Source: Eustoma russellianum
Taxonomy: Eukaryota; Streptophyta; Magnoliopsida; Gentianales; Gentianaceae
Direction: 5' to 3'
Assembly: GCA_036186865.1 (NCBI GenBank)
Contig: AP025053.1
Span: 7,961,333 to 8,025,332 of the forward strand
DNA: 64,000 nt
Shown here: positions 1-11,500 of the stretch, piece by piece
Numbering within the stretch: position 1 is the first letter of the stretch
Layout: every line of letters starts with the position of its first letter
Translations under genes and position numbers: made by a program
Notes under the pieces: generated by a model
Told to the model about the DNA's origin: nothing
The model's input: the letters and a program-made list of their open reading frames with translations, nothing else
The model's database searches: none

Positions 1-1611
1 AAATGAAGCATAAAAGGAACCAGTTAAGTAAAGAGTCAAAGATCAATATGATTATGTCTACTCTTGAATCCTTTAAATTATTACCGAATGAATCTATTGT
101 TGACATAGATTTGAGATTGACTAACATCAACAATTCTCTTGAGTCTCTTGTCAAAGTTTTCTCTTCATAGAAAAATGTACAAAAAGTATTGAGAAGCCTC
201 CTACCCGAATAGGATCTGAAAGTGACCGCAATTGAAGAAAGTAAAGACATCAAGTCAATAAAAATGGAAGAAATGATTGGCTCGCTAAAGGTACATGAAA
301 AAAACTCACTCTAGGAAAATGAGAATCAACTTCAAAACAAGGTAAGACTATAGCATTTAAATAAAATGAATAAGTCTCTACTTCTTCTGACCGCGTTGAT
401 GATAGTGACACAGATTCAGAAAATGAAGATCCAATTTTATTGGCTAAAGGCTTAAGAAAGTTTATGAAAAGGTAGTTTAACAACAAACCTAAAGCTACTT
501 CATCTAAGAAAAGTAAAAATAAGAATAATGATAAAGATGTCAAATGTTATGACTATGGAAGACTTCGACACACATCTTATGACTGCCCGAACAAGGTTAA
601 AACTATGAACAAAAATCATGACAAGGATTGGACAAAAACTAGACCCGTCTCAGAACCTAAGCAAAGGAGTACAAGAAGAGCTCTCAAAGCCTCCACAAGG
701 AGTGATTCATCCGATTCTGATAGTGAAGAAACTGAAGAGGAAATGGCTCAAGTATGCTTTGCCTTTAAATCATCTAATGAGGTGCATTCTTACTCCAATT
801 CTAATTCTGAACCTTCTTATGAGGATTTGTGAAGTCAATATCTTGACTTTCTTGAATTTAATAATATTCTTGCAAAAGAAAAGAAGTGTTTAATTGAAGA
901 CAAGAAATTGTTAGAATCTTCTGACGCAAATCTTATATCTCAATTAAATGATTCAAAAAAGGAGTCGTATATCATGATTAAATTGTTAAATTTGAAATTG
1001 CATCTTTGATATCCAATAATACTTTAATGAAAGCCAAGAGCTCAGATTTGAGATCAAGATACGCAAACCTAGAAAAGACGGCAAAACCATTCGATACTGG
1101 AACTTGCATGTTAGATCGTCTTATTTCTTCTCAAAAGCATGACACTGACAAAAACGGATTAGGGTATGTTGAAGATAATCATGTACATAACAAGTCTACA
1201 AATTTTGTTTTATCAGCATCTAAGGATGCACATGTATTTAAGACGATCGTCAAGCCTAAGAAGACGACAATACAATCAAGCAAGTCGCCCATTGCATCTC
1301 GTCACACTACTTCTTTTTCATCACATGGAAAGTATAATCATGTGCCATATAGATATGAAAGAAAGCCATTGATGTATATACGACATTCATATCATACTAA
1401 TGCATCTAGATAACGCACCTTGTATGCAAACCAAACTGCATATCGAAACAAAAAATCACCTTATGCTTACACTGATAGATTAAACCATAGGCCAAATAAA
1501 AATGATCACAATATATGTTATATTCCTTCCTCACCTTTCTTCTCATCTTTTGTAAGACCAAGAAAATTCACCCAAGTTTGGGTACCAAAAGGTACTCTTG
1601 CAAAGGGTTGA
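1..1611 (+). pseudogene. E1 gag remnant
   Basis: This is the capsid/nucleocapsid gene of E1, cut by the window edge. A degenerate CCHC knuckle lies near 541-597: the pattern Cys-X2-Cys-X4-His-X4-Cys is recognisable, but the second Cys position is altered. A charged acidic/coiled-coil region follows at about 700-1100. The protein ends with a conserved short WVPKGTLAKG tail and a TGA at 1609-1611. Several in-frame stops and frameshifts (for example around 170, 210 and 832) make it non-functional. The same tail and the same stop occur in element E2. Confidence 0.85.
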
Positions 1612-1643
1612 ATCGCTAACCCTTATGGACCCAAAATAAAGGG

Positions 1644-2735
1644 TACCAAAATAATTGTTACACTTTGCAGGGATCACATAAACCGAAAGATGTAGCAAAT
1701 AAGTGGTTCATTGACGGTGGTTACTAAAGGCACATGACGGGTGGTCAAGCCTATTCTCAAAATTGAAGGAGATTACAAAAGGAGGATCTCCTTTAGAGAT
1801 AACAAAGAAGGCAGGATAATCGGAAAGGGAACAATCGGAAATCCAAGAAATTTTTAGATCTCCAACGTATTCTTGGTGAGCAACTCATCCTACAACTTGC
1901 TTAGTCTTTCATAATTTCTTGATAGTGGTTTTGATGTGTGTTTTTCTCACCCATATTGCAACATTGTTAATAAAAATGGAGAAACAGTACTAAAAGGAAA
2001 AAGAGAAGGAAATTTATTACATTATCTATGTATGACATGTTAGATGCAAAAGTAAAGTGTTTTATGTCAAATGAACTGAATGTGAATTTATGACATAGAT
2101 GTTTAGGACATATTGGCATCTCCACTCTTGAAAAACTTTAACGTAAAAATCTAGTACGAGAAATGCCTAAATTGATTTGGACAACTTTAGGTTGTGTGAA
2201 TCTTGTATTAAGGGCAAACAAACACGTGAATCAATTAAGTCTAAGAATGAGAGTAGCACATATAGAGTCTTAGAATTATTATATATTGATTTGTTTGGTC
2301 TTAGTCGTACTAGAAGTCTTGGAGGGCGACACTATGCGTACGTTATCGTTGATGATTTTTCTCGTTATAGACTTTATTTCTTGCAAATAAAGATGATAGT
2401 ACTGTTGAGATTGCTAAACTAATAAAACAACTTGAAAGTGAATATGGTGTAACTGTGAAAAAGATTAGGAGCAATAAAGGTGGTGAATTTAAAAATAAAG
2501 ATATGATTGCTTTTTGTGAAGAAAAAGGTATTAAGCACGAATTTTCATCATCTAGAACGACACAATTAAACAGTGTAGTAGAAAGAAAGAATATGACGTT
2601 TGAAATTGCAAGAACCATGCTTTATGAAAATCAATTGCCTAGATTTCTATGGGCGGAAGACGTAAATTGTGCGTGCTGTATAATTAATCATTTATCAATC
2701 AAAAGGGAAATTAATAAATCGCCGTATGAGATTTG
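1644..2735 (+). pseudogene. E1 protease and integrase remnant
   Basis: The pol frame becomes recognisable at about 1644, in a different frame from gag (codon phase -1 relative to the gag stop at 1609). The aspartic protease active site has decayed from Asp-Ser-Gly to Asp-Gly-Gly near 1713. A GAG-pre-integrase zinc region (CESCIKGKQT) lies at about 2199-2228. Integrase core pieces follow: the first Asp region near 2280-2360 and the NSVVERKNMT glutamate motif near 2572-2601. There are many stops and frameshifts. Order and motifs match copia pol. Confidence 0.83.
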
Positions 2736-4707
2736 AATGATCCCATGCCAAAGATTGATTATTTTTATGTTTTGGATGTAAATGTAAAATATTAAACACA
2801 AAATATAATGTAGATTAATTTGAGTCTAAATCTATTGAATGTATCTTTGTTGGATATTCTGTGAATTCTAAGGTTTATAGATGCCATAGTTCCATCACTA
2901 GACAAATTTTGGAATCTATACATGTGAATATCATGATGATTTTGAATTGAAACCCGTAATAGATGATGTAGAAGAAAATAGCATACATGATGAGCATGAC
3001 ACATTAGAAATGCGTGATTACTTAGAACCGCATCAGAACTTAGAAAATAATCAACCAAGATTGCATAGATATCACCCACACGACCTCATAATAGGCGACA
3101 TATCTCAAGGTGTATGACAACATAAAAGAATAGATCAAGATGAAATTAATCAATTCCGTGCTGTGATTTTTGAAATAGAACCAAAGAATGTGTTTGATGC
3201 TTTGAATGATTCTTCTTGGATTGATGTTATGCATGACGTATTAAATCTATTTACAAGAAACGATGTATGAGATTTAATACTCCAACCACAAGACAAAACA
3301 ATAATAGGCACGAAATGGGTGTTTACAAAAAAAATGATTGAGGATGGTAAAGTCGTTAGACATAAAGCTAGGCTTGTAGCACAAGGATATAATCAAGAAG
3401 AGGGAATAGATTATGAAGAGACATTCGCACCCGTAGCACGTTTACAAGCCATACGATTATTACTTGCTATTGCTTGCATAAATGACTTTAAAATTTATCT
3501 AATTGGATGTAAAAAGAGCATTTTTAAATGGTTTTATACAAGAAGAAATTTACGTAAAACAACCACCCAGATTTGAGGATATAAAATATCCTTATCATGT
3601 TTATAAGTTAAAGAAAACATTATATGGTTTAAAACAAGCTACTAGAGTTTGGAACGATCGCTTTGCTACTTTTCCCTTAGAAAATGAATTTAAAAGAGGA
3701 ACCATTGACAGTACTTTATTCTTAAAACAAGAAAAATTGGATTTGCTTATTATTCAAATTTATGTTGATGATATTGTTTTGGGACCTACATATGATAAGT
3801 TAGTGGAAGAATTTGAAACTTGTATGAAATCCGAGTTTGAGATGTCCATGGTAGGTAAACGAAATTATTTTCTTGGCTTGCAAATTAAGCAAACTAGTAA
3901 ATGAATACATATAAGTCAAGTAAAATACATAAATGACATGATTAAGAAGTTTAACTTCGAAAAGTGGAAACCATCTACCACCTCTGTGCATGTAGCCATT
4001 AGATTGTACAAAGATGAAAATGAAAAAGATTTTGACAATGAATTGTATAGATCTATAATTGGTTTTTTTGCTTTATCTTACTGCAAGTAGACCCAATATT
4101 ATGTTTAGTGTTTGTATGTGTGCTCATTTTCAAAGTAATCCTAAAGTCTCACACTTTAATGCTGTAAAAAGGGATATTTCGTTACATAAAGCACACCAAC
4201 ATTAAGAATTTGGTATGGTAAAAACCGTGAATTTAACTTGCATGCTTATATTGATGCCAATTAAGGAGGATGTAAAATAGATAGAAAAATCACAAGTGGT
4301 ACATGCCAATTTATTGGTAATTCATTAATATCAGAGTTTTCGAATAATCAAGCTAGTGTAGCATTATCCACCACTGAAGCAGAATACATTCCACTTAGTC
4401 TTTACTGCACATAAATACTATGGCTAAAACAACAAATCTCAGATTATGTTATAGTTGTAAATCGAATTCTCATATATTGTGATAGTACGAGTGCTATTAA
4501 CTTATCTAAGATTCCTGTCTTACATTCTTAAGCAAAACATATAGACGTAACATATCATTTTCTTCGTGATCATGTAAATAGTGCAATATCATTATAGAAC
4601 ACATTCGTATTGAAGAACAAGTAGCCGACATATTCACAAAAGCACTTAATAAAGTCACGTATGAAAATCTACAATCAAAATTAGGCATTTTTGCTGGTAT
4701 GCTATAA
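2736..4707 (+). pseudogene. E1 reverse transcriptase and RNase H remnant
   Basis: The copia RT begins near 3300 (KARLVAQGYNQEEGIDYEE region at 3364-3420). The catalytic box YVDDI is still intact at about 3759-3780, inside the open segment 3503-3904. RNase H follows, with the STTEAEY motif near 4367-4390 (its first acidic region is around 4230-4260), and the reading ends at a TAA at 4705-4707. Frameshifts near 3500 and 3905 and several stops break the gene. It would have copied the element RNA into cDNA in cytoplasmic particles; it cannot do so now. Confidence 0.85.
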
Positions 4708-4940
4708 ATTGCTCTTTATTGCCATTGCTACTAATCAAGTTTTCTTTTGATTTAATTTACAAAATAACAGGGTAGAAAAGCATGATTTAAGGGCATAGGG
4801 AGAGATTGATTTGGGGAGAGATTGATTTGGGGTGAGATCGAAATTAAAATTTTGAATTTAAAAATTTATGAATGCATGATTGCAGGGGGAGTAATTATGA
4901 CACATCTAAATCATGAATAGAGGATATTGTGCAAATCATC

Positions 4941-4953
4941 AAAAGGGAGAGAT
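4941..4953 (+). other. E1 polypurine tract
   Basis: A purine run (AAAAGGGAGAGAT) lies directly before the start of the 3' LTR and matches the AAAAGGGGAGAT that precedes the 3' LTR of E2. By analogy with other LTR elements it primes plus-strand DNA synthesis. Other purine runs lie just upstream (around 4797-4835), so the exact primer is inferred from its position next to the LTR. Confidence 0.7.
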
Positions 4954-5662
4954 TATTGAGAAACTGAGGTTTGAATGATTTGAAAATGCATTATTTAAAT
5001 GTTACGTGTTATCGAAATGCATGACTTAAGTGTTACATGACATGCGTACATGATAAATATGCTTTATATGATTATTTATATCATTGTTTTACTAGCGTGC
5101 TATGAAGCGGTAAGGCTTAAATCATATGGAAAACTTTTGTTGTGTTTATACTATTTTCAGGTGCCATGTTAATTGAACTAAACTAGTTCATTTAATGAAG
5201 TGCTTACAGAGATGAACTAAACTAGTTCAATAAATAAAGTACTTAAAGAGATATACTTGAAAATACCTATACAGCAACAAATATTAGAATGGAAAGACCG
5301 GGGTTTGAATAATTTGAAAATACATAATTTAAATGTTACGTGTTATCGAAATGCATGACTTAAGTGTTACATGACATACGTACATGATAAATATGCTTTA
5401 TATGATTATTTTTATCATTGTTGTACTAACGCGTCATGAAGCGTTAAGGCTTAAATCATATGGCAAACATTTGTTGTGTTTATACTATTTTCAGGTTTCA
5501 TTTTATATGAACTAAACTAGTTCATTTTATGAAGTGCTTAAGGAGATGAACTAAACTAGTACATTAAATGAAGTACTTAAAGAGATATATTTGAAAATAC
5601 TTATTCGGTAACAAATTTGAAATGGAAAGTTCTTCTCCACACTACATATACACACACACGGC

Positions 5663-5664
<2 letters not shown>
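4954..5664 (+). repeat. E1 3' LTR, first part, with a 334-bp internal tandem duplication
   Basis: The LTR starts at about 4954, with its TG end changed to TA. The first roughly 330 bp are present twice: GGTTTGAAT recurs at 4968 and 5302, and the two copies stay alignable over the next 330 bp, including the paired ACTAGTTCA stretches. The single-copy form is seen in E2 (29878-30266) and in E3. The duplication is therefore specific to this copy or its subfamily. The LTR runs into a TA microsatellite where LINE A is inserted. Confidence 0.8.

Positions 5665-5708
<44 letters not shown>
5665..5708. repeat. (TA)n microsatellite
   Basis: This is an uninterrupted run of TA dinucleotides, about 44 bp long. 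It is the native TA-rich stretch of the copia LTR, or the simple-sequence tail of LINE A, or both fused. The homologous place in the E2 LTR (about 30246-30267) is also TA-rich and also received an insertion. Confidence 0.9.
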
Positions 5709-5710
<2 letters not shown>

Positions 5711-5860
5711 ATGAAAGTTGAATATTATTAAGGAATGGCCTCACTTATGGCGGAGGGATACCATATTACATAAATGTAAGAATGTCATTATATGAAAAGC
5801 GATGATGAAGCGCAGTAATAAGATCCAATCTCCAGTCGTATATGATTTTCCGCATTAAAA

Positions 5861-5905
5861 CCTTGCCAGGTAAAACCACCATTGTGGATAAAACCCTGGC
5901 GTAGG
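5861..5905 (-). other. LINE 3' UTR conserved 45-nt stem-loop (LINE A copy)
   Basis: An inverted repeat CCTTGCCAGG ... CCTGGCGTAGG encloses an inner CCAC/GTGG stem. The same 45-nt module is found at 32324-32368 and 54943-54987. There the outer arms read CCTTGCCAAG and CTTGGCGAAGG, so the A-T pair has become G-C here by changes on both sides. That pattern indicates selection for the folded RNA. A role in recognition of the RNA 3' end by the LINE reverse transcriptase is inference. Confidence 0.7.
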
Positions 5906-6257
5906 AAAAAGCGTACATATTTATACAACAGGAGAATTGGAGGAAAAAATTACAGTAGAGTAAAGAACTAAGTCTGAGCTGAGCCTCTTTGCCATGCAAG
6001 CTCTGAGGCAGACATCGTGACCTTAACAAACCAGGCTGCTGCTGTGTGATCACAATTCTCCAAGTTGGCATAAAACCCGACGGATCACAGTATACAACGA
6101 AAGAACAAGCCAACCATACTGGGACACCATACGCTTATGTCCACCACGGATAGGAGAGCATGTGCACCACTCGTACAAAGAGACAAAAAAGAATGAACAT
6201 TAATAGCATATCACAAAACATACAGATAACCAAAAATTGAGTGACAAAACGCACCAT

Positions 6258-6288
6258 GTTGCCTGCCCCAATAATGGGCGCAGGCAAC
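6258..6288 (-). other. LINE 3' UTR hairpin (LINE A copy)
   Basis: A perfect 9-bp stem, GTTGCCTGC with GCAGGCAAC, is extended by CCC/GGG around a short AT-rich loop. It belongs to the family of CTGCCTG...CAGGCAG hairpins that recur in the 3' UTRs of LINEs B, C and D in this window. Confidence 0.7.
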
Positions 6289-6363
6289 CACCAAGAAGTA
6301 GAGCGAACCCTATGGGAGACGTAATACTGGCAATGTAATATCCATCGCTGCCGCCGCCTTAAC

Positions 6364-7228
6364 CTACAGAGGTAATTGAAATGTAGTAAAGGTATGTAAA
6401 CCAGATGTACTATATCCATGACGAGCTAGTGTATGAGCCGATGTGTTTGCTTCCCTAGGACAGTATTGAACAATTGCATTATTTAGTTGCAAAAAAGCAT
6501 GTGCCCGCTGTATGTCGCAACCAAGCATTCCTGTATAACTTGCAATATTTGATAACACCGATAGTAATCCAAGACAGTCTGTTTTAATAATAAGTCGATC
6601 ATGATGTGTTGCGTAAAAGAGGAAGGACATAAGAAGCGTTTGCAGTTCAGCCCGCATAGGAGGTGTAGCTGGCAAAGCAAAACATATGGCTGAGACAATG
6701 ACACCACGATCATTCTGAAGGACAGCCCCACCCGCCGAAAGTCGACGCCTGACGGCCGCATCAATATTCAGTTTTAAGTTTCCAGAAGGAGGCAATTTCC
6801 AGCGTACTATTTTAACTCGTTTCGTGTGCAATGGGGGAGAGAATGATGTATCAACCAAAGATGGAATGTTTTGTGCAAATTTCCGTCTGTATAAACATAT
6901 GCACGAACTCTATTATATAGATGCTGATAGGAGAAGTGTTCATCACCAAACATAATAGAAGCATATTATTTCCAGATTATCCAAATCACCACTGATGGCA
7001 CAACAATCCGTAATTGTCCATGCATGTTTGCAGAAGAAGAATGCTTCCACCAACGCACAAGATAGCCCTTAATAGTTTGGCTTTGAGGCAAAGGGCTAGA
7101 CAACAGAATGGCAATTTCCCTCCACAGAACATTTATCCTAGGGAAATGCAAGAAGATGTGATCATGCCTATCCGAAGCATGTTTACAGAATGGACATTGA
7201 GAAGGAAAAATTCTGCCAAAAATATACC
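6364..7228 (-). pseudogene. LINE A ORF2 C-terminal remnant (zinc-binding region and RNase H)
   Basis: From its upstream end, the - strand shows a reverse-transcriptase-associated zinc-binding motif (CPFCKHASDRHDHIF, about 7158-7202). After a frameshift between 6966 and 6858 comes an RNase H domain (6364-6858). It has an LNIDAAV first aspartate motif, an AELQTLL glutamate, a KTDCLGLL second aspartate and a C-terminal PREANTSAHTLAR segment. These match the RVT_3-type RNase H at the end of plant L1-type ORF2. The endonuclease and polymerase parts are absent through truncation. Confidence 0.85.
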
Positions 7229-8542
7229 GGCATGTCACAAGTCCGTAAATCGAAAATTGCACAGCAAATGACTGCCGAACCGTCACCGACATGTCACATA
7301 CTTACCATACAAAGATGGCCAGCCAATATACACTCCAAATACATTACAATTTTGCACACCACATGTCTAATACAGCCTCAAAGTCATACCATAATTACAT
7401 ATGTCAATTACCTATCATTTGCCTTGATTTGTTGAAAATTCAAATTCAAAAATTACATCACATGGCCAAAATTAGTTTCAGATTTTGGAGCTGAAATTAT
7501 ACATTATATGTTGTATAACACATTTTACATGTCTAAGGGGTTTGAGATAAATTTGAAAAAAATAGCGCAATCGACGCAAGTCGAAAATCGGTTTTCTACA
7601 CTTTCAATAAGATGTTTTTTCCTACACTTTGTGACATGTATCCAGATATATCTTAAATATCCAAGACATATCTTGGAGTATTCTAGAAAATCAAGTCTGG
7701 TGATTAACATTTACCATATATGTGAAGATACTACATCATTATTTGTCAAAATTCAAAAATGATTTTCAGCGCATGATAGCTGAGGTTGGGCGGCTGTTAC
7801 GAGCTTCTATTCCGCTATGATTAGTGAAGAATAATCCACAAATGAATTCTAGTATTGAAAGAGTCCAAGACACACAAAGAAAGCTTTCAAAATTCAAAAG
7901 AGGTGCTGAAAATTTCAGCATGTGGATGGCCTTTTTTGCTTGTCTTCAAGGTTCAGATTCATTCTAAAAAATGAGGGGCAATTAGACTTATGGTTGATTC
8001 GCAATAAAGGCATTTGAAATTTGAATTGTTTTAAGATTTTTATTGGTAATTTTCATGTCATATTTTATGTGCCAAGGTGCAGAAATAAAGACCGTGACAT
8101 ATAGTGACAACAAGGTGAAGACACATCTTTTGTCCAATCACATTTTGCCAAGTAAACAAAGGTATGTCACAAAGATATACAAGGTATCTTCCAAGGGCAT
8201 TCAAGGTATTCTTCAAGAGGGAATTCAGCCAAGAGGGAGCGGCCATACACACTACAAAAGCAAGGAAGAAGATCAAACGCGATACAAGACTCATATTCAT
8301 ATTCTATCAAGTGCAAATCAAGACTTCGCTTCGTCTCCTATCTTCTTCTCTTGTATATAGCTTCAATCCTATCAAATATACATTCTATAATCTTTATAGG
8401 CTTCATATACCACCACATACATTGATCAAACCTTCATTAATCAAGTTGTGATCAAGGTGTGATCAAACCTTCATTAGTGAGGTTTATGGTTTGTGTTGTT
8501 CATTGTAAAAAGGATGGACATTAAAGGAGTTAGTGTATAAAT
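7229..8542 (+). repeat. E1 3' LTR, middle part
   Basis: Copia LTR sequence resumes after LINE A and is colinear with 22714-23712 and 50250-51460: the shared landmarks CAAAGATGGCCAGCC, GGAGTTGGTGTATAA and the GTGATCAAACCTTCATTAG stretch occur in the same order. It contains a 17-nt palindrome TGCTGAAAATTTCAGCA at 7904-7920. It is interrupted at 8542 by Gypsy1 and continues at 21922. Confidence 0.82.
8538..8542. repeat. Target site duplication of Gypsy1, left copy (TAAAT)
   Basis: TAAAT lies directly before the TGTAGCG end of Gypsy1 and is repeated exactly at 21922-21926, after the ACAACA end. The intact target in related LTR copies reads GTGTATAA followed by CTAGCCACCC or similar, so removing the element restores a colinear LTR. 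Confidence 0.92.
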
Positions 8543-11500
8543 TGTAGCGCCCCGCACCCGGCCTCGTCCGGATACGGTGCACCCGCCGTACTTCACTGAG
8601 AAGAGTATGAGGCGTCATGCATAACATGTGAACATCCATAACATAAGTCGTGGACTCCCATGCTATCATTCAACATGGTAGTAAAATTCAGGCAGAATTA
8701 AAACTTTTCAAATCAAACATGCATCACTAATTTACTGAGTTCCCAAAAGTAGTAGTACCCCAATCATAACATAACCGACAATCCAGAGAGTTTAAACATA
8801 GTCATAATACAAATCGTCTTGGCAGCACAAAAGTCCTTAGCTTAGCTCTCTTCATACTCCTCGCTTATGGATAAGGTACTCTCGGCTCGTCCTCGATCCA
8901 TTCTATCTTGGCATTCTCCGGCTCTGGGAAAAATAAAGTGTGAATGATAAAGATCACCCAGCAAGAATACAATAAACTAGCATGAAATACGTAAAGAATC
9001 ATAACATGAATGTATTACCCCAAAAACCTCAAATAATCATAATTCATACATGCTCTTGGATCCTGTACTTACTTGACGTTCGGCTTAGGCATGTTTTAGG
9101 GAATGCTATACCATACCTGATCTTGGATCCTGAACTTACTTGGCATTCGTCTTAAGCATGTTATTAGGAAATGCTTTACCAACAATAACTTATAACCATT
9201 AATTGTGACATGCAACATGTGTTCATGATCGTGAATTATGCAAGATGCAATGCATGATGTCATGTCATGTCATGTCAAAACATCATTTTGGTCCCATAAG
9301 GTAACATGTCGTAAAAACAGAGTGTCAGATCAATTAACCCCGGATCTGAGCGGGTCCAGAACAGATATCAGACCAATTAACCCCGGGCCCGAACGGATCC
9401 AGAACAGATATCAGATCAATTAACCCCGGATCTGAGCGGGTCCAGAACAGATATCAGATCAAATAACCCCGGATCTGAGCGGGTCCAGAACATATCATAT
9501 CATCAGACCAATTAACCCCAGGTCTGGAGTCGGGTTAGTCGCATGCTTGGCCGGTATAGGAATCATGAAGCTTTCTTTAAAAACATGGGACCGTAAAAAC
9601 TTTTCATGCATAACGAAAAGATAGTCGCTTGTAATACTTGCTTGCATCATAAAATCCATGAAAATCAGTTTCATGATCATGCATGATACATGCCGTGATA
9701 TGAAATGCAAGCCATGACATGAATAATTGTATGCATTCCTTGTAACATATCAACATACATGAATTTGGAAGCTAAATATTTCCAAGACTTTTGCTTCACA
9801 TTCATAGGGCGGTTGAGCTAACCAATTAGGTCTATTTCCATAATTCTTTTGTTACAAATACGTTCGGTGAAATCTTAGATACATGTCATAAAATTGCAGA
9901 TTATTTCAATAACCGTAAAGGGACTTATTTACTTACTTTCCGAACTGGTTTAGATGCTGAAACTGAGCTGACAGATTTTACTAAAAATTCAATTGCGGTG
10001 AATCCGTAATTCGTTTTCCAGAAATTCCAACTTGCCCAAGTCATAAAAATATGGAAATAGTATCCTACCGAATTTTAGCCCATTTGCATGTCTCTAAGTC
10101 CCTTTTCTGAGGCTGGAAATTCGTTACTAATTTCAGGTTGGCTACAGTAATTTCAGTTGAGCAGTTTTACCAAATAATTCACTAAAAATAATCCAGAACT
10201 TATTTTACCAAGATTCCAGCTGGCGTGTCCCTTTTACTCATAGGATTATTACCATGCCAAAAATCAGCTTTATTGGTCATCTACAAGGTCCCTTTTTAAG
10301 TCAGTGAAAAGAGGTCACTATTCTGCTCAGTTCCCGTTTTTCAGGTCTGACCAGTCTTACCAAATATTTTATTAAAAATTAACCATAGCTCACTTTACCA
10401 AAATTCCAGCTGGCATCTCTACTACACTCATGGGGCTAGGTTTGTGCCAAAAATCAGATTTACTGATGGTTCACAAGATCCTCTTTGAATACGTTGAAGT
10501 CAATGGTCAATTCTGCCCAGCTCCAGAATTTGTTACTGGAGTAGTTTTAACGCGTAATTTCTTAAAAAATAATCCTTAGCTTATTTTGACGAAATTCCAC
10601 CTCTCCCTTGTGCTACACTCATAAGGATAACTTTGTACCAAAAATTAGCTTCATTGAAGGTCTGTAAGGTCAGTTCTTAAACCATCTAAAACGTCACTCT
10701 ATTCTGTCCAGCTCCAGAATTTCCAGCCTGAGCAGTTTCGCCAAAACATTTATTAAAAATAATCCATAACTTATTTTACCACAATTACAACTCTCACATT
10801 TGCTAAAAACATAGGACTAACATCATACCAAAAACCAATTTGATAGCACGTCAGTAAGGTTCAGTTTAAGGTCACACATCTCACTGTCCAATTTTGTCCA
10901 GCTCCAGTGGTTTGACATTTTACCCTCTTTTCATGTCAAGTGACCACTAATTATCTTGTGCTTATGAAATAACTTATTAGTCATCACATACACCTTTTTC
11001 CTATGAATGTCCCGATTTCATTCCTCTTTTTGAGTCCTCTTTGCATCATGTCAAAACAGTGGGTAGTTTGTTCACAACCACTAGCATGCTTGTTCACAAA
11101 AGATGTTCTTTCTTGGATTCAACTCACCTTCGTCTTCATCCTTTAGGCCGAAATTTAGGTGATACCAAGAACACATTTTCACAACACTTATTTAAGCATG
11201 CAACACATTCAGGTACCATGTTATTCCAATCTTACCCAAACAACCTCATAAAACTCACATTTAACACATGCATGCTTTCTTAGGTCCAAGTTTCATCCAA
11301 GAGTTAATCTAGCCTAGACTTACTTAGGTGGACCTTAATTCATCTTAAGACAGCCCCATCACATTGCATGTAAGAAAAGATTGCATCTTTGAAGGAATTA
11401 GTCACATGCAAGATAATGTTCTTAAGAAATCACTAAGGTACAAACATGAACTTAGTGTTTTCTTCTAAAGTTCACATCTTAGGAACATCTAGCCATTCAA

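Larger units (their letters stand above)
5709..7228 (-). mobile_element. LINE A, 5'-truncated L1-type LINE
   Basis: This is a non-LTR retrotransposon fragment on the - strand. Its 3' end lies at the left against the TA run. It holds the 3' UTR (about 5709-6363), a remnant of the C-terminal RNase H, and the zinc-binding region of ORF2. It stops abruptly at about 7228, where copia LTR sequence resumes with CATGTCACAAGTCCG, matching a stretch of the orphan LTR near 50247. Such 5' truncation is typical of target-primed reverse transcription. No clear target duplication could be fixed because the left junction lies in simple repeats. Confidence 0.85.

Noticed and set aside
9326..9545. CRISPR-like regular repeats
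   Set aside because: The 43-bp units are directly adjacent with no spacers and lie in a plant LTR; they are a tandem minisatellite.
11041..11283. An 80-residue frame repeated at 20275-20517 with two residue differences
   Set aside because: It is present twice only because it lies in the two Gypsy1 LTRs; no protein motif, and the diverged LTR at 52245-54798 does not keep it.
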